From assembly GCA_037478855.1 (NCBI GenBank), contig JBBFLY010000004.1, positions 1-64,000 on the forward strand: a stretch of DNA of 64,000 nucleotides, given 5' to 3'. Position numbers and translations under genes: made by a program. Positions 24,099 through 32,659 of the stretch are shown one piece after another. A model generated the notes under the pieces. That model searched no databases, had not been told where the DNA came from, and saw nothing but the letters and a program-made list of their open reading frames with translations. This DNA comes from Rhabdothermincola sp037478855. Lineage in GTDB: Bacteria > Actinomycetota > Acidimicrobiia > Acidimicrobiales > Acidimicrobilacustridaceae. The first letter of the stretch is position 1. Every line of letters starts with the position of its first letter.

Positions 24099-25027
24099 TG
24101 CCACTCTCCGCAGAGCTGCAGGAGCTGGCCGCCCGGGTCACCAACTGGGGACGCTGGGGTGACCGAGACGAGCGGGGCACGGCGAACCTGATCGACGCCG
24201 AGGCCGCCCGACGGGGCGTGGCTGCGGTGCGGACGGGGCAGTCCATCAGCCTGGTTCTCCCGCTGGGCACGGGCTCACCGCAGGAGGGCGGCGCGCCCCG
24301 TCGATTCAACCCGGTGCACTCCATGCTGACGTTGAACGAGACCTACACCGGAAGCGTCCATGACGCCTGCTTCAACGACGACATGGTGGTGCTCCCTCTG
24401 TCCGCCGCGACGCACCTGGATGCCCTGGCGCACGTCACCTACGGGGGGCAGATGTACAACGGGTTCCCCGCTGAGTGCGTGACCGCCGCCGCTGGCGCAA
24501 CCAGATGCGGCGTCGACAAGATCGGGCCGGTGGTCACCCGCGGTGTGCTGCTCGATGTCGCGACGGTGAAGGGGGTCGAGCGGCTAGAGCCCGGGTACGC
24601 GATCACCCCGGACGACCTCGATGCCGCCGTCGAGCTGGCCAGGGTGGAGATCCAACCCGGCGACGCGGTGCTCGTGCGGACCGGTCACATGCAGCTGTAC
24701 CGGCAGGGCGACGTGTGGGGCTACAACCACGACTGCCCTGGGCTGTCCACGATGACGATCGAGTGGGTGCGCGACCACGACATCGGGGTGATCGTCGACG
24801 ACACGTACGTGTTCGAGGTGTGGCCCCCGGAGGACTGGGCCTCGATGATGCCGGTCCACATGATCCACCTACGAGACATCGGCCAGGTGCAGGGGCAGAA
24901 CTTCGACCTGGAGGACCTGGCCGCAGCCTGCGCGGAGGACGGGGTCTACGAGTTCCTCTTCACGGCCACGCCGGAGCCGTTCACCGGCGGGTGCAGCGCA
25001 CCAGTGGCCGCGGTGGCCACCAGGTAG
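24098..25027 (+). CDS. Cyclase-family (kynurenine formamidase-like) hydrolase
   Basis: A 309-aa protein of the cyclase/formamidase-like metal hydrolase family. AATHLDALAHV is the metal motif, followed by PGDAVLVRTGH, VIVDDTYVFE and a C-terminal histidine region (MPVHMIHLRDIG). Its start shares one base with the preceding stop (TGATG). Members hydrolyse amide, lactone or similar bonds with a divalent metal; the substrate here is open, and lactone or cyclic ketone-derived substrates would fit a ring-degrading operon. It is the last gene of the operon. Confidence 0.85.
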   Translation: MPLSAELQELAARVTNWGRWGDRDERGTANLIDAEAARRGVAAVRTGQSISLVLPLGTGSPQEGGAPRRFNPVHSMLTLNETYTGSVHDACFNDDMVVLPLSAATHLDALAHVTYGGQMYNGFPAECVTAAAGATRCGVDKIGPVVTRGVLLDVATVKGVERLEPGYAITPDDLDAAVELARVEIQPGDAVLVRTGHMQLYRQGDVWGYNHDCPGLSTMTIEWVRDHDIGVIVDDTYVFEVWPPEDWASMMPVHMIHLRDIGQVQGQNFDLEDLAAACAEDGVYEFLFTATPEPFTGGCSAPVAAVATR

Positions 25028-25066
25028 GGGCGCTGTCGGGGTCGTCGCTCGACCGGGTCGTGGTCT

Positions 25067-25345
25067 TCAGCGGAGGACCTCGAACCCCTGCAGGCCCTCG
25101 GGCTCCTCGGGTGAGACCTCGACGTGTCGGACGACCGCACCCCGTGAACCCTGGTGGCACCACGCGACGAGGGTGTCCACCGCCTCAGGCTCCCCCTCGA
25201 AGACCGCCTCGACCCGACCGTCGGGCAGATTGCGCACCCAGCCGTGCACGTCCCGCAGACGTGCCTCCTGCCGGCAGGTGTCCCGGAACCAGACGCCCTG
25301 TACTCGACCGGAGACCACGACGTGCCGACGGACGATCGCGCTCAT
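25067..25345 (-). CDS. acyP: Acylphosphatase
   Basis: A 92-aa acylphosphatase with the family signature VVSGRVQGVWFRDTCRQEA (catalytic Arg21) and GWVRNLPDGRVEAV (Asn39). Length and motifs are standard. It hydrolyses acyl-phosphates in the cytosol. The start MSAIV is taken as it matches the family length; an ATG three codons upstream is also possible, and no clear RBS distinguishes them. It is divergent from the small gene at 25383. Confidence 0.9.
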   Translation of the reverse strand: MSAIVRRHVVVSGRVQGVWFRDTCRQEARLRDVHGWVRNLPDGRVEAVFEGEPEAVDTLVAWCHQGSRGAVVRHVEVSPEEPEGLQGFEVLR

Positions 25346-25369
25346 GCGGACCATCATGGCTGAGCGCAG

Positions 25370-25375
25370 TACGTT
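25370..25375 (+). promoter_or_regulatory. Leaderless -10 (TACGTT) for the 25383 gene
   Basis: TACGTT, 7 nt, then GTG at 25383. This is the reason for preferring that GTG over ATG 25356. Confidence 0.4.
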
Positions 25376-25382
25376 GCCCCGC

Positions 25383-25703
25383 GTGTTCGTGCTCGTCGAC
25401 CCCTCCACGGGGCAGCTCTCGTTGATGGAAGCCGACGACTTCGACCGCTTCCACGTGACCGTACCCAGCGGGGCCTCCTTCCCCGAGATCGTCGACCTGT
25501 TCGAGCGCGAACAGGTCGGTCGGGCCGTGGAAGGCTCCAGCGACCACATCTGGGTGTCGATCGAGGTGGTACGCCGCTTGGCCGGGGCGCGAGGCGACGG
25601 GTGGAGCAGCGGGTTCGAGGGGATGCTCGCCTACGCTCGCTCCAAGGGCTGGACCGACGAGACCGACACCCACGTCAGGGCGCACCTGATCTGGTCTGCG
25701 TAA
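25383..25703 (+). CDS. Small uncharacterised protein
   Basis: A 106-aa soluble protein (115 aa if it begins at ATG 25356). The start GTG 25383 is chosen for the TACGTT hexamer 7 nt upstream. It begins VFVLVDPSTGQLSLMEADDFDRF and ends with THVRAHLIWSA. I see no motif, membrane segment or metal site and do not recognise the family. It stands alone between acyP (divergent) and the acyl-CoA ligase at 25766, whose operator follows 2 bp after its stop. Confidence 0.7.
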   Translation: MFVLVDPSTGQLSLMEADDFDRFHVTVPSGASFPEIVDLFEREQVGRAVEGSSDHIWVSIEVVRRLAGARGDGWSSGFEGMLAYARSKGWTDETDTHVRAHLIWSA

Positions 25704-25705
25704 AC

Positions 25706-25718
25706 TGACGCTCCATCA
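25706..25718. promoter_or_regulatory. TGACG-type operator, site 4, overlapping a -10
   Basis: TGACGCTCCATCA, one mismatch in the right arm. The hexamer TAAACT at 25701-25706 shares its last T with the operator, so a bound protein would sit on the -10/+1 region of the ligase promoter. Confidence 0.6.
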
Positions 25719-25765
25719 GAAACGGGCCCGCGGGGCCGGTCACCGGAGTCGGAGGAGGGGCGCTG

Positions 25766-27310
25766 ATGCTCGAAGGTCGCACGCTGTGGGAGCTGGTCGA
25801 GGCCAGGGCTGAGCTCACCCCGGACGCTCGTATGGCTGTCGACGAGAGCGGGCGCGAGCTCACCTTCGCCGAGTTCAGAAACCGAGCCGAGCGCACGGCC
25901 GCCGCGCTGGCCGATCGGGGCATCTCCGCCGGGGACGTCGTCACATGGCAGCTGCCGACCTGGCTCGAGTCGATGGTGCTCGTCGCTGCGATCTCCCGGC
26001 TCGGCGCCACGCAGAACCCGATCCTGCACATCTACCGGGAGCGGGAGGTGGGCTTCTGCGTCCGCCAGGCGGGCGCGAAGCTGCTCGTGGTGCCCACCAC
26101 CTTCGGTGGCTTCGACTTCCAGGCCATGGCGACGGGCATCGCCGAACAGAACCCCGGTCTCGAGGTGTTGCTGTGCGACCGCTCGCTGCCTGAGGCCGAC
26201 CCCACCTCGCTGCCGGCTCCCCCCACCAGCGGCGAGGAGGTGCGCTGGCTGTTCTACACATCCGGCACCACCGCCGACCCTAAAGGGGCCCGGCACACCG
26301 ACCAGACGATCCATGCCGTTGCCCGGGGTATGGCCGAGCGCCTGGCCGTGACGGAGGCTGACCGCAACGCGCTGGCCTTCCCCTTCCCGCACATCGGCGG
26401 GATCACCTGGCTGTTCACGAGCCTGATGACCGGTTGTCAGAACATCCTCTTCCAGGCGTTCGTGCCGGACCAGGTGGTCGAGGTGCTCGGCAAGGAGGGT
26501 GTCACGTTGGCTGGCTCGGGCACGGTGTTCCACCAGGTGTATCTGGCGGCTCAGCGAGCGAGTGACACCCCGATCTTCCCCCACGTCAGAGGCTTCCCGG
26601 GGGGCGGCGCTCCCAAGCCGCCGGCGCTGCACTACGAGATGAAGGAGGCGTTCCCGCAGTCCGCGGGCATCCTCTCGGGCTACGGCCTGACCGAGGCGCC
26701 GATCCTCACGATGGCCTCCATCCACGACCGTGATGAAGATCTCGCCAACACGGAAGGCTCCCCGATGCCGGGCGTGGTGCTGAAGCTGGTGAAGACCGAC
26801 GGCACCATCGCCTCGGTCGGTGAGGAGGGTGAGGTGCGGGCAAAGGCCCCCCAGCTGATGCTCGGCTACCTGGATGCCTCCCTCAACGAGGAGGCCTTCG
26901 ACGAGGAGGGGTTCTTCCGTACCGGTGACCTCGGCGTGCTCAACGAGCGCAACATGCTGATGATCACCGGCCGCCTCAAGGACATCATCATCCGCAAGGG
27001 TGAGAACATCTCAGCCAAGGAGGTGGAGGACCACCTCTACAAACACCCGAAGGTGGCTGACGTGGCGGTGATCGGCCTGCCTGATCCGGTGAGCGGGGAG
27101 CGGGTCTGTGCCGTGGTCGTCACCGCTGAGGGGTCCGAGCCGCTCGGCTTCGACGAGATGGTCGAGTTCTTGAAGGGGCAGGGCTTGATGATGATCAAGG
27201 TGCCCGAGCAGCTCGAGATCGTCGAGGCGATCCCCCGCAACCCCGCAGGCAAGATCCTCAAGCGCGAGCTGCAGGACCGCTTCCGCGACAGCCAACCCAA
27301 CCGCCGCTGA
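25766..27310 (+). CDS. AMP-forming acyl-CoA ligase (FadD-type)
   Basis: A 514-aa adenylate-forming enzyme. It has the P-loop FYTSGTTADPKG, GYGLTEAP, the hinge GRLKDIIIRKGENIS and catalytic Lys in NPAGKILKREL. It activates a carboxylic acid to its CoA thioester using ATP. The sequence leans towards medium-chain, cyclohexanecarboxylate or FadD3-like ligases rather than FadD19, so a ring-derived propionate or alicyclic acid is possible. ATG at 25766 follows GGAGGGG. It is monocistronic, converges on the membrane-protein gene at 27356, and carries a TGACG-type operator at its promoter. Confidence 0.88.
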   Translation: MLEGRTLWELVEARAELTPDARMAVDESGRELTFAEFRNRAERTAAALADRGISAGDVVTWQLPTWLESMVLVAAISRLGATQNPILHIYREREVGFCVRQAGAKLLVVPTTFGGFDFQAMATGIAEQNPGLEVLLCDRSLPEADPTSLPAPPTSGEEVRWLFYTSGTTADPKGARHTDQTIHAVARGMAERLAVTEADRNALAFPFPHIGGITWLFTSLMTGCQNILFQAFVPDQVVEVLGKEGVTLAGSGTVFHQVYLAAQRASDTPIFPHVRGFPGGGAPKPPALHYEMKEAFPQSAGILSGYGLTEAPILTMASIHDRDEDLANTEGSPMPGVVLKLVKTDGTIASVGEEGEVRAKAPQLMLGYLDASLNEEAFDEEGFFRTGDLGVLNERNMLMITGRLKDIIIRKGENISAKEVEDHLYKHPKVADVAVIGLPDPVSGERVCAVVVTAEGSEPLGFDEMVEFLKGQGLMMIKVPEQLEIVEAIPRNPAGKILKRELQDRFRDSQPNRR

Positions 27311-27355
27311 CCGGCAGCCGCCGGCCAGCAGTCGCGCGCCGGGTCGGGTGGGAGC

Positions 27356-28969
27356 TCAGCGCCCTGCCGCCTTCTCGCTGCCGCCCCAGACCGTCGTCGG
27401 GGTGTTGGTCTGCGACCCTGGTGACAGGTCGTAGCGGTTGCGCACCCCGCTCCCGGCACAGCCGCCGCCGTCCTTGCCCGAGTTCCGGGCCATGGTCTGG
27501 TCAAGCAGCGGTGTGGCGCCTGAGAACATGCCCCACGGGCTCTCACAGCCGGGCACGATCCACACGTGGTTCATCCAGCCAGCGGTGCCGTCGGCTTTGC
27601 GTCCGCCCATGGCTGCACACTGCTCGGGGGTCGTGGTGGAGTCGCCGATGACGCCTCCGGCTCCGATGCAGAGACCGACGTGGCGGTGGAAGTGGTCGTT
27701 CGGACCGGTGAAGCCCTGTGTGGGCTCGACCTCGCTGTCGTGCAGGACGTAGTAGGAGAGCCCGACCACGGACGCATCGGGCCCGTCGCCGTCGTAGAGG
27801 ATCATCTCCGGCTTGTCGATCTCGAAGGTGCCGTCGACGTACTTGAAGTTCATGTAGTGGGCGGCGATGCCGGGCACGTAGGGGGTGACCTTCACCCATC
27901 CGGCGGCCATGGCGTCAGCGGCGGTCGGGTAGCGCAGAGCGGTCTCGCGGGCCAGCGCGAGCTCGGCCTTCAGCTGATCGCATTGGGCCGGGTCAGTCAT
28001 GGCGATCCAGGGCTGTGGGCCGAGGTGACCGCCCATGCCGTGGTTGTCGTCCCCGCTACCACCCGTGGTGTGCGCGTGCGCCCCGCTGCCCGAGTACTGC
28101 GGCAGCCACCTCAGCCACTCCGTGTACACCTCGTCGCTGACGCCGGCCAACGCCACGATCACCGCCGCGTCTTTCACCTCGCCGCCGGGCTGGGTGGTCT
28201 TGGCGATCAGCCGGTCCAGCTCCGGTGATCCCTTGATCGGCGAGGTCGAGGCGTGGCTGTGGCCGCTGGTGTCGGAGTGGGTGCCCCCCATGATGTTGTC
28301 GATGCCGGCGGTCGTGGTCTCCTGCCAGTAGGACGCGGGGTTGATGTCGAGGTCGCAGCGCGCTGCAGCGATCGACGCCAGCTCGGCATCGGTCGCCCCG
28401 CCCGAGCCGTGGACGTGGCCGGCTCCGAGCTCGCCTACGCCGTGGACGTGGTTGGCCGTCTCGGGATCAGCCAGGGCGAAGGAGGTCGCCACCAGTGCCA
28501 GCACGGGGATCACCGACGCGGCCGCGAGCGTGGAATCGGTGAGCTTGGCGCCGAGACGTGGCTTCCACAGCAGTGCGGCGGATCCGAGCACCAGCAGCGC
28601 TTCGAAGGTGGTCGTCAGCTGATCGACGGTTCGGGCTTCCTCCGGCTGGCCCGCATGGGCACCGACGGGAAGCCCACTGGTGCGGCTCCAGACCCAGATG
28701 GCGATGATGGCCAGGTTCACGACCATCACCGCTTCGAGGAGCCGGCGGCTCGGGCGGACGATGAGCGCGATGGCGGCGAGCACCTGCGCCCAGCCCATGA
28801 TGGCGAAGGCCCATCCTTCGAGTGCCCCCTGCTGCGCGTGCTGCGGGATCATCACGAGGTGCACGACGCCCGCGCAGAGTGAGAGCACGGCGAGCACGAT
28901 TCGCGCCGGCACGCTGTACTGCGCCATCTCGCGCTCGGATGACGGTGTGGCCTGGACGGTGGCGGCCAT
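27356..28969 (-). CDS. Membrane-anchored histidine-rich exported protein
   Basis: A 537-aa protein I cannot name. The first 170 residues hold about four or five transmembrane helices. The remainder is hydrophilic and probably extracytoplasmic, with His-rich patches (ANHVHGVGELGAGHVHG, GHSHAS, HAHTTGG, HGMGGH) and a C-terminal block carrying NDHFHRHVGLC, WMNHVWIVPGC and paired Cys. These look like metal ligands. The start at 28969 is set by AAGGGGGAAGG. It lies between the acyl-CoA ligase (convergent) and the SDR operon (divergent). Metal binding or copper/heme handling is a guess. Confidence 0.75.
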   Translation of the reverse strand: MAATVQATPSSEREMAQYSVPARIVLAVLSLCAGVVHLVMIPQHAQQGALEGWAFAIMGWAQVLAAIALIVRPSRRLLEAVMVVNLAIIAIWVWSRTSGLPVGAHAGQPEEARTVDQLTTTFEALLVLGSAALLWKPRLGAKLTDSTLAAASVIPVLALVATSFALADPETANHVHGVGELGAGHVHGSGGATDAELASIAAARCDLDINPASYWQETTTAGIDNIMGGTHSDTSGHSHASTSPIKGSPELDRLIAKTTQPGGEVKDAAVIVALAGVSDEVYTEWLRWLPQYSGSGAHAHTTGGSGDDNHGMGGHLGPQPWIAMTDPAQCDQLKAELALARETALRYPTAADAMAAGWVKVTPYVPGIAAHYMNFKYVDGTFEIDKPEMILYDGDGPDASVVGLSYYVLHDSEVEPTQGFTGPNDHFHRHVGLCIGAGGVIGDSTTTPEQCAAMGGRKADGTAGWMNHVWIVPGCESPWGMFSGATPLLDQTMARNSGKDGGGCAGSGVRNRYDLSPGSQTNTPTTVWGGSEKAAGR

Positions 28970-29111
28970 CTGCCTTCCCCCTTGGAGCATCGGTCGTCGA
29001 GCGGGGTGTGCCCCCGGTCACCACAAACGTAACCAGGCTCGCCGAGTTTCACACCGAGTGCAAGCATGAGGTCTCTGGATTGCAGGGGATCGTGGCCGCA
29101 TCGCTAGGATC

Positions 29112-29124
29112 TGACGACTCATCA
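29112..29124. promoter_or_regulatory. TGACG-type operator, site 5, next to a -10
   Basis: TGACGACTCATCA, one mismatch in the right arm, 16 bp before ATG 29141. TAGGAT at 29105-29110 ends one base before it and gives the likely -10. Confidence 0.65.
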
Positions 29125-29140
29125 GAACTGCGGAGGGACC

Positions 29141-30052
29141 ATGGGACTGCTCGACGGCAGAGTTGCGATCGTGACAGGTGCCGGTCACGGGATCGGCAGG
29201 GGACACGCGCTGGAGCTGTCGAAGGAGGGCGCCTACGTCGTGGTGAACGACCTCGGCGTCTCACTGAAGGGTGAAGGGCAGGGGCGCGACGCCGACCTGA
29301 CGGTCAAGCTCATCGAGGAGCGTGGAGGCAGGGCGGTCGCGAACTACGAGGACGTGGCCGACTTCGAAGGCGCCCGCCGTCTGATCCAGCAGGCGGTCGA
29401 CGAGTTCGGCCGGCTGGACATCCTGGTCAACAACGCCGGCATCGCGCGGGACGCCACCATCTGGAGCATGACCGAGGAGGACTGGGACAAGGTCATCCGG
29501 GTCCACCTCAAGGGCACCTTCGCCCCCACCCACCACGCGGTGAACCACTGGCGCCGGCTGAGCAAGGCGGGCGAGGACGTGAGCACGGGTCGCATCATCA
29601 ACACGACCAGCGGTGCGGGCCTCGTCGGCAACTTCGGTCAGGCGAACTACACCGCGGCCAAGGCAGGCATCGCTGCGTTCACGCAGACGGTCAGCCTCGA
29701 GGTGTTCAAGATGGGCATCACCGTGAACGCCATCGGGCCGGCGGGCGCCACCCGCATGGCTGCCTCGATCCCGGGCGCGGGCATCGAAGCGCGCGAGCCG
29801 GACGAGTTCGATGAGTGGGACCCGATGGACCCGTCGCTCTCGTCGCCACTGGTCGCGTGGCTGGCCAGCGACTACGCGGCACACGTGACCGGCCAGGTCA
29901 TCCGGGCCGTGAAGGACGAGATCGTGCTGATGAACGGCTGGAGCAACGGCAACAGCATCCGCAAGCCCGGCAAGCGCTGGGAAGCGTCCGAGCTCACCGC
30001 CCTCATGAACGCCGACATCTTCAAGTGTCGAGCGCCCGGCCTGCGCTACTGA
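29141..30052 (+). CDS. MFE-type short-chain (3R-hydroxyacyl-CoA) dehydrogenase, paralogue 2
   Basis: A 303-aa SDR with TGAGHGIGRGHALELS, VVNDLGVSLKGEG, NNAGIARDATIW, NTTSGAGLVGNFGQANYTAAKAG (catalytic Ser, Tyr, Lys) and the MFE-style C-terminal extension. It is clearly paralogous to 6617-7528 and of equal length. Both are preceded by TGACG-type operators. It probably oxidises a 3-hydroxyacyl-CoA in a second branch or ring step. GGAGGG precedes the ATG. The ThDP-like gene begins 25 nt after its stop. Confidence 0.9.
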   Translation: MGLLDGRVAIVTGAGHGIGRGHALELSKEGAYVVVNDLGVSLKGEGQGRDADLTVKLIEERGGRAVANYEDVADFEGARRLIQQAVDEFGRLDILVNNAGIARDATIWSMTEEDWDKVIRVHLKGTFAPTHHAVNHWRRLSKAGEDVSTGRIINTTSGAGLVGNFGQANYTAAKAGIAAFTQTVSLEVFKMGITVNAIGPAGATRMAASIPGAGIEAREPDEFDEWDPMDPSLSSPLVAWLASDYAAHVTGQVIRAVKDEIVLMNGWSNGNSIRKPGKRWEASELTALMNADIFKCRAPGLRY

Positions 30053-30077
30053 GCGACTGGCGGCGAACCGAGCGATC

Positions 30078-31373
30078 GTGACCACGCAGACGGTCGGTGA
30101 TCTGCTCGGGCGCTGTCTGCTCGCGGCGGGAGCGCGCCGGGTCTTCGGCTCGACGGAGTCCGGGATCAGGCGGCTCCCGGGGCTGAGCCACGTCCACGTC
30201 TCCGACCCCGCGCTCGCGGTCCTGCTGGCCGACGCCGACGGTCGGATCGGTACCGGCCCTGGCGTGGCGGTGCTGCCGGACCGGCGGCTCCACCTCGGCT
30301 CGCAGCCCGGACTGCCCGGTGAGCGTCTGGTGCTGCAGGAGCCGTCGGCGATCCCCTCGGTGATCGCGGCGTGGAGCTTCGGTCGGGTCCACGCTTCGGT
30401 GGAGATCGAGCTGGCACTCGATCTGGACGCGCCCGCTCCCGCGTTGGATCCGATCAGGCTCGACGAGACGGCGGGTGAGGTCCTGACGCTCTCACCGAGC
30501 CTGGCGGAGCTCCAGCTGATGGTGCTGGTCGGGCCGGGGGTGGTGCGCGCCGGACAGGTCGAGGCGCTGCGGACCTTCGCCGGGCAGGCGGGTGTCGGGG
30601 TGCTCAACACCTGGGGCGCGAAGGGGGTGTTCCCTTGGGAGGACCCGTTCCACCTGGGCACCGTCGGTCTGCAGGCCCGGGACTTCGAGCTGGCCGGTCT
30701 CGCGGAGGTGGAGCTCCTCGTCGTCTCAGGTGTCGATCCGCTGGAGGCGCCTGAGCATCGCTGGTCGGGGCCGCCCCAGGTGCTCGAGGTCGAGCCCTGG
30801 CAGCTCGCCGCGCTGGCCTGGCGTTGGGAGGAGCCGCGCCCGACACCGCCGCGCCCGGCGCTCTACACCGAGCTCGCGGCGGCACTCGCCCCTCTGTATC
30901 AGTCCGACGCGATCCCGCTGACCCCGGCGAGGGCCGCGGCGGGCCTGGGGGCGGCCCGACCGGCGGGCGGTCTCGTCGTCGCCGACCCGGGTCCGGCGGG
31001 GCTTTGGGTGGCGCGGGCGTTTCCGACGACGGAGCCGGGCAGTGTGGTGGTGCCCGCGGTGTTCGTTCGTGGCTTCGCTGCCGCAGCGGCCGCGGTGGCG
31101 GGCCTCGACCGCCGACCGGTCGTCGCCGTCGTGACCGATCCCCCCGACGACTCCACCCTCGAGCTGCTCGCGCTCGCCGACCACTGGGGCGTTGCGTTGA
31201 GCCTTGAGGTCTGGGGAGCTGATGTCCCACTGCCCTCAGCCGCCGCGCACGCCGATCGCCTGGCGGGATCCTTCGGAGAGCCGGGGGTGAAGGTGCTGCC
31301 GGTCCCGGTGGACTTCGCGCACACCCGTACGCTCGTCGAGGTGGCCGGCGAGGTCGTCGCCTGGACGTCGTGA
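30078..31373 (+). CDS. Degenerate ThDP-enzyme-like protein
   Basis: A 431-aa protein with the overall plan of the acetolactate synthase/benzoylformate decarboxylase superfamily but shortened. VGDLLGRCLLAAGARRVFG opens the N-terminal domain. The middle domain is the best match: LMVLVGPGVVRAGQVEALRTFAGQ, VLNTWGAKGVFPW and LLVVSGVDPLEAPEH. The C-terminal domain is short, and I find no GDG...NN ThDP-binding motif and no clear activating Glu. It may be non-catalytic or need a partner. GTG 30078 is the likely start. It is cotranscribed with the MFE-type SDR. Confidence 0.72.
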   Translation: MTTQTVGDLLGRCLLAAGARRVFGSTESGIRRLPGLSHVHVSDPALAVLLADADGRIGTGPGVAVLPDRRLHLGSQPGLPGERLVLQEPSAIPSVIAAWSFGRVHASVEIELALDLDAPAPALDPIRLDETAGEVLTLSPSLAELQLMVLVGPGVVRAGQVEALRTFAGQAGVGVLNTWGAKGVFPWEDPFHLGTVGLQARDFELAGLAEVELLVVSGVDPLEAPEHRWSGPPQVLEVEPWQLAALAWRWEEPRPTPPRPALYTELAAALAPLYQSDAIPLTPARAAAGLGAARPAGGLVVADPGPAGLWVARAFPTTEPGSVVVPAVFVRGFAAAAAAVAGLDRRPVVAVVTDPPDDSTLELLALADHWGVALSLEVWGADVPLPSAAAHADRLAGSFGEPGVKVLPVPVDFAHTRTLVEVAGEVVAWTS

Positions 31374-31390
31374 GAGCCTTCCGGAGGCTC
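31374..31390 (+). terminator. Possible short terminator hairpin
   Basis: GAGCCT, a 5-nt loop, then AGGCTC, starting the base after the ThDP-like stop codon. The stem is only 6 bp and there is no U-tract. Confidence 0.3.
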
Positions 31391-31447
31391 GGATCGCCGA
31401 GGGTGGTCGCGAGCCGCGTCAGTCGTACCGGGACTCGACCAAAAAAC

Positions 31448-31461
31448 GAGAACGTGTTATA
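31448..31461. promoter_or_regulatory. KstR-type operator, site 5
   Basis: GAGAACGTGTTATA, 62 bp before ATG 31524. The core AACGTGTT is perfect and the outer left base deviates. Confidence 0.55.
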
Positions 31462-31523
31462 GTTCTGGTCGTTCCCGGATCGCGGCCGAGACCGGCAGCG
31501 GGTCCCCACGGAAAGGATCTGGC

Positions 31524-32654
31524 ATGGAATTCGGCGTGTTCGCCCAGCTGTTCGTCCCCCGCTACGAGCGCGACGTCGACCCGATGGCGGAGCACAAGCG
31601 CATCATGCGCAACATCGAGGTCGGCATCGCCGCCGACCGCACCGGCATCAAGTACGTGTGGTGCCCGGAGCACCACTTCCTCGACGAGTACAGCCACATG
31701 CCCGGGCCTGAGGTATACCTCTCGTACATCGCCGCTCAGACCGAGCGGGTGCACGTCGGGTCGGCGATCTTCAACATCACACCGAAGGTCAACCATCCAG
31801 CTCGCGTGGCTGAGACGGTCGCACTGCTCGACCACGTCACGAACGGGCGCTTCGAGTTCGGTACGGGTCGCGGCTCGTCGACCACCGAGGTGTACGGCTT
31901 CGACATCGACGACATCGACGAGACCACCGCCATGTGGGACGAGGCGGTCCGGGAGATCCCGAAGATGTGGAAGCCCGGCAAGTACTCCTACGAGGGCAAG
32001 TACTTCCGGATGCCCGAGCGGGAGATCTTCCCCAAGCCCTACGGCGCAGCGCACCCGCCGATGTGGGTCGCCGCAGGCAGCCCCGGCACCTTCTCCAAGG
32101 CCGGGAGCATGGGGCTCGGCGCCTTCTGCTTCACCCACGGCACCCCGAGCAAGATCGAGCCGCTCATCAAGTCCTACAAGGACGCAGTTGCCAACGCGAC
32201 CCCCGTGGGCGACTACGTGAACGACAACATCATGGTGGTCACCAACATGCTCTGCATGGAGGACCGTGAGAAGGCGTTCGAGACCGCCGTCAACATGGGG
32301 ATGAACTACTACACGAGCCTCCAGATGCACTGGCTCGACAACATCCCCAAGCCTCCCGGCTTCCCCGAGTGGCCCGAGCTCGTGCCCGAGCCGACCATCG
32401 AGCAGCTGAAGAAGGCGGTGGAGATCGGCATGGTCGTGGTCGGTGACCCCGACGACTGCGCCAAGGCGGTCCAGCGCTGGGTCGACATCGGCGCCGATCA
32501 GCTCTGCTTCAGTCCGACCACGAACAACCTCCCCGCTGAGGTGGTGATCGAGTCCATGGAGCTGTTCGGCAAGGAGGTCATCCCTCAGTTCGACAAGGAT
32601 CCGGTGCATCGCAGCACCCGCATGCGCGAGAAGGCCGGGTATACGCTCGGCTGA
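31524..32654 (+). CDS. Luciferase-like monooxygenase/oxidoreductase
   Basis: A 376-aa member of the longer, flavin-type branch of the luciferase-like family: MEFGVFAQLFVPRY, CPEHHFLDEYSHMPGPE, IFNITPKVNHPARVAETVALLDH, NGRFEFGTGRGSS and HPPMWVAAGSPGTF. The EHHF motif is the bacterial luciferase-like active-site region. GGAAAGGATCTGGC precedes ATG. The next gene, a FadD19-like ligase, begins 5 nt after its stop, and a KstR-type box lies upstream. A related oxidoreductase (Rv3520c) lies near fadD19 in the mycobacterial KstR regulon, which supports a sterol role. Confidence 0.88.
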   Translation: MEFGVFAQLFVPRYERDVDPMAEHKRIMRNIEVGIAADRTGIKYVWCPEHHFLDEYSHMPGPEVYLSYIAAQTERVHVGSAIFNITPKVNHPARVAETVALLDHVTNGRFEFGTGRGSSTTEVYGFDIDDIDETTAMWDEAVREIPKMWKPGKYSYEGKYFRMPEREIFPKPYGAAHPPMWVAAGSPGTFSKAGSMGLGAFCFTHGTPSKIEPLIKSYKDAVANATPVGDYVNDNIMVVTNMLCMEDREKAFETAVNMGMNYYTSLQMHWLDNIPKPPGFPEWPELVPEPTIEQLKKAVEIGMVVVGDPDDCAKAVQRWVDIGADQLCFSPTTNNLPAEVVIESMELFGKEVIPQFDKDPVHRSTRMREKAGYTLG

Positions 32655-32659
32655 GCGCT

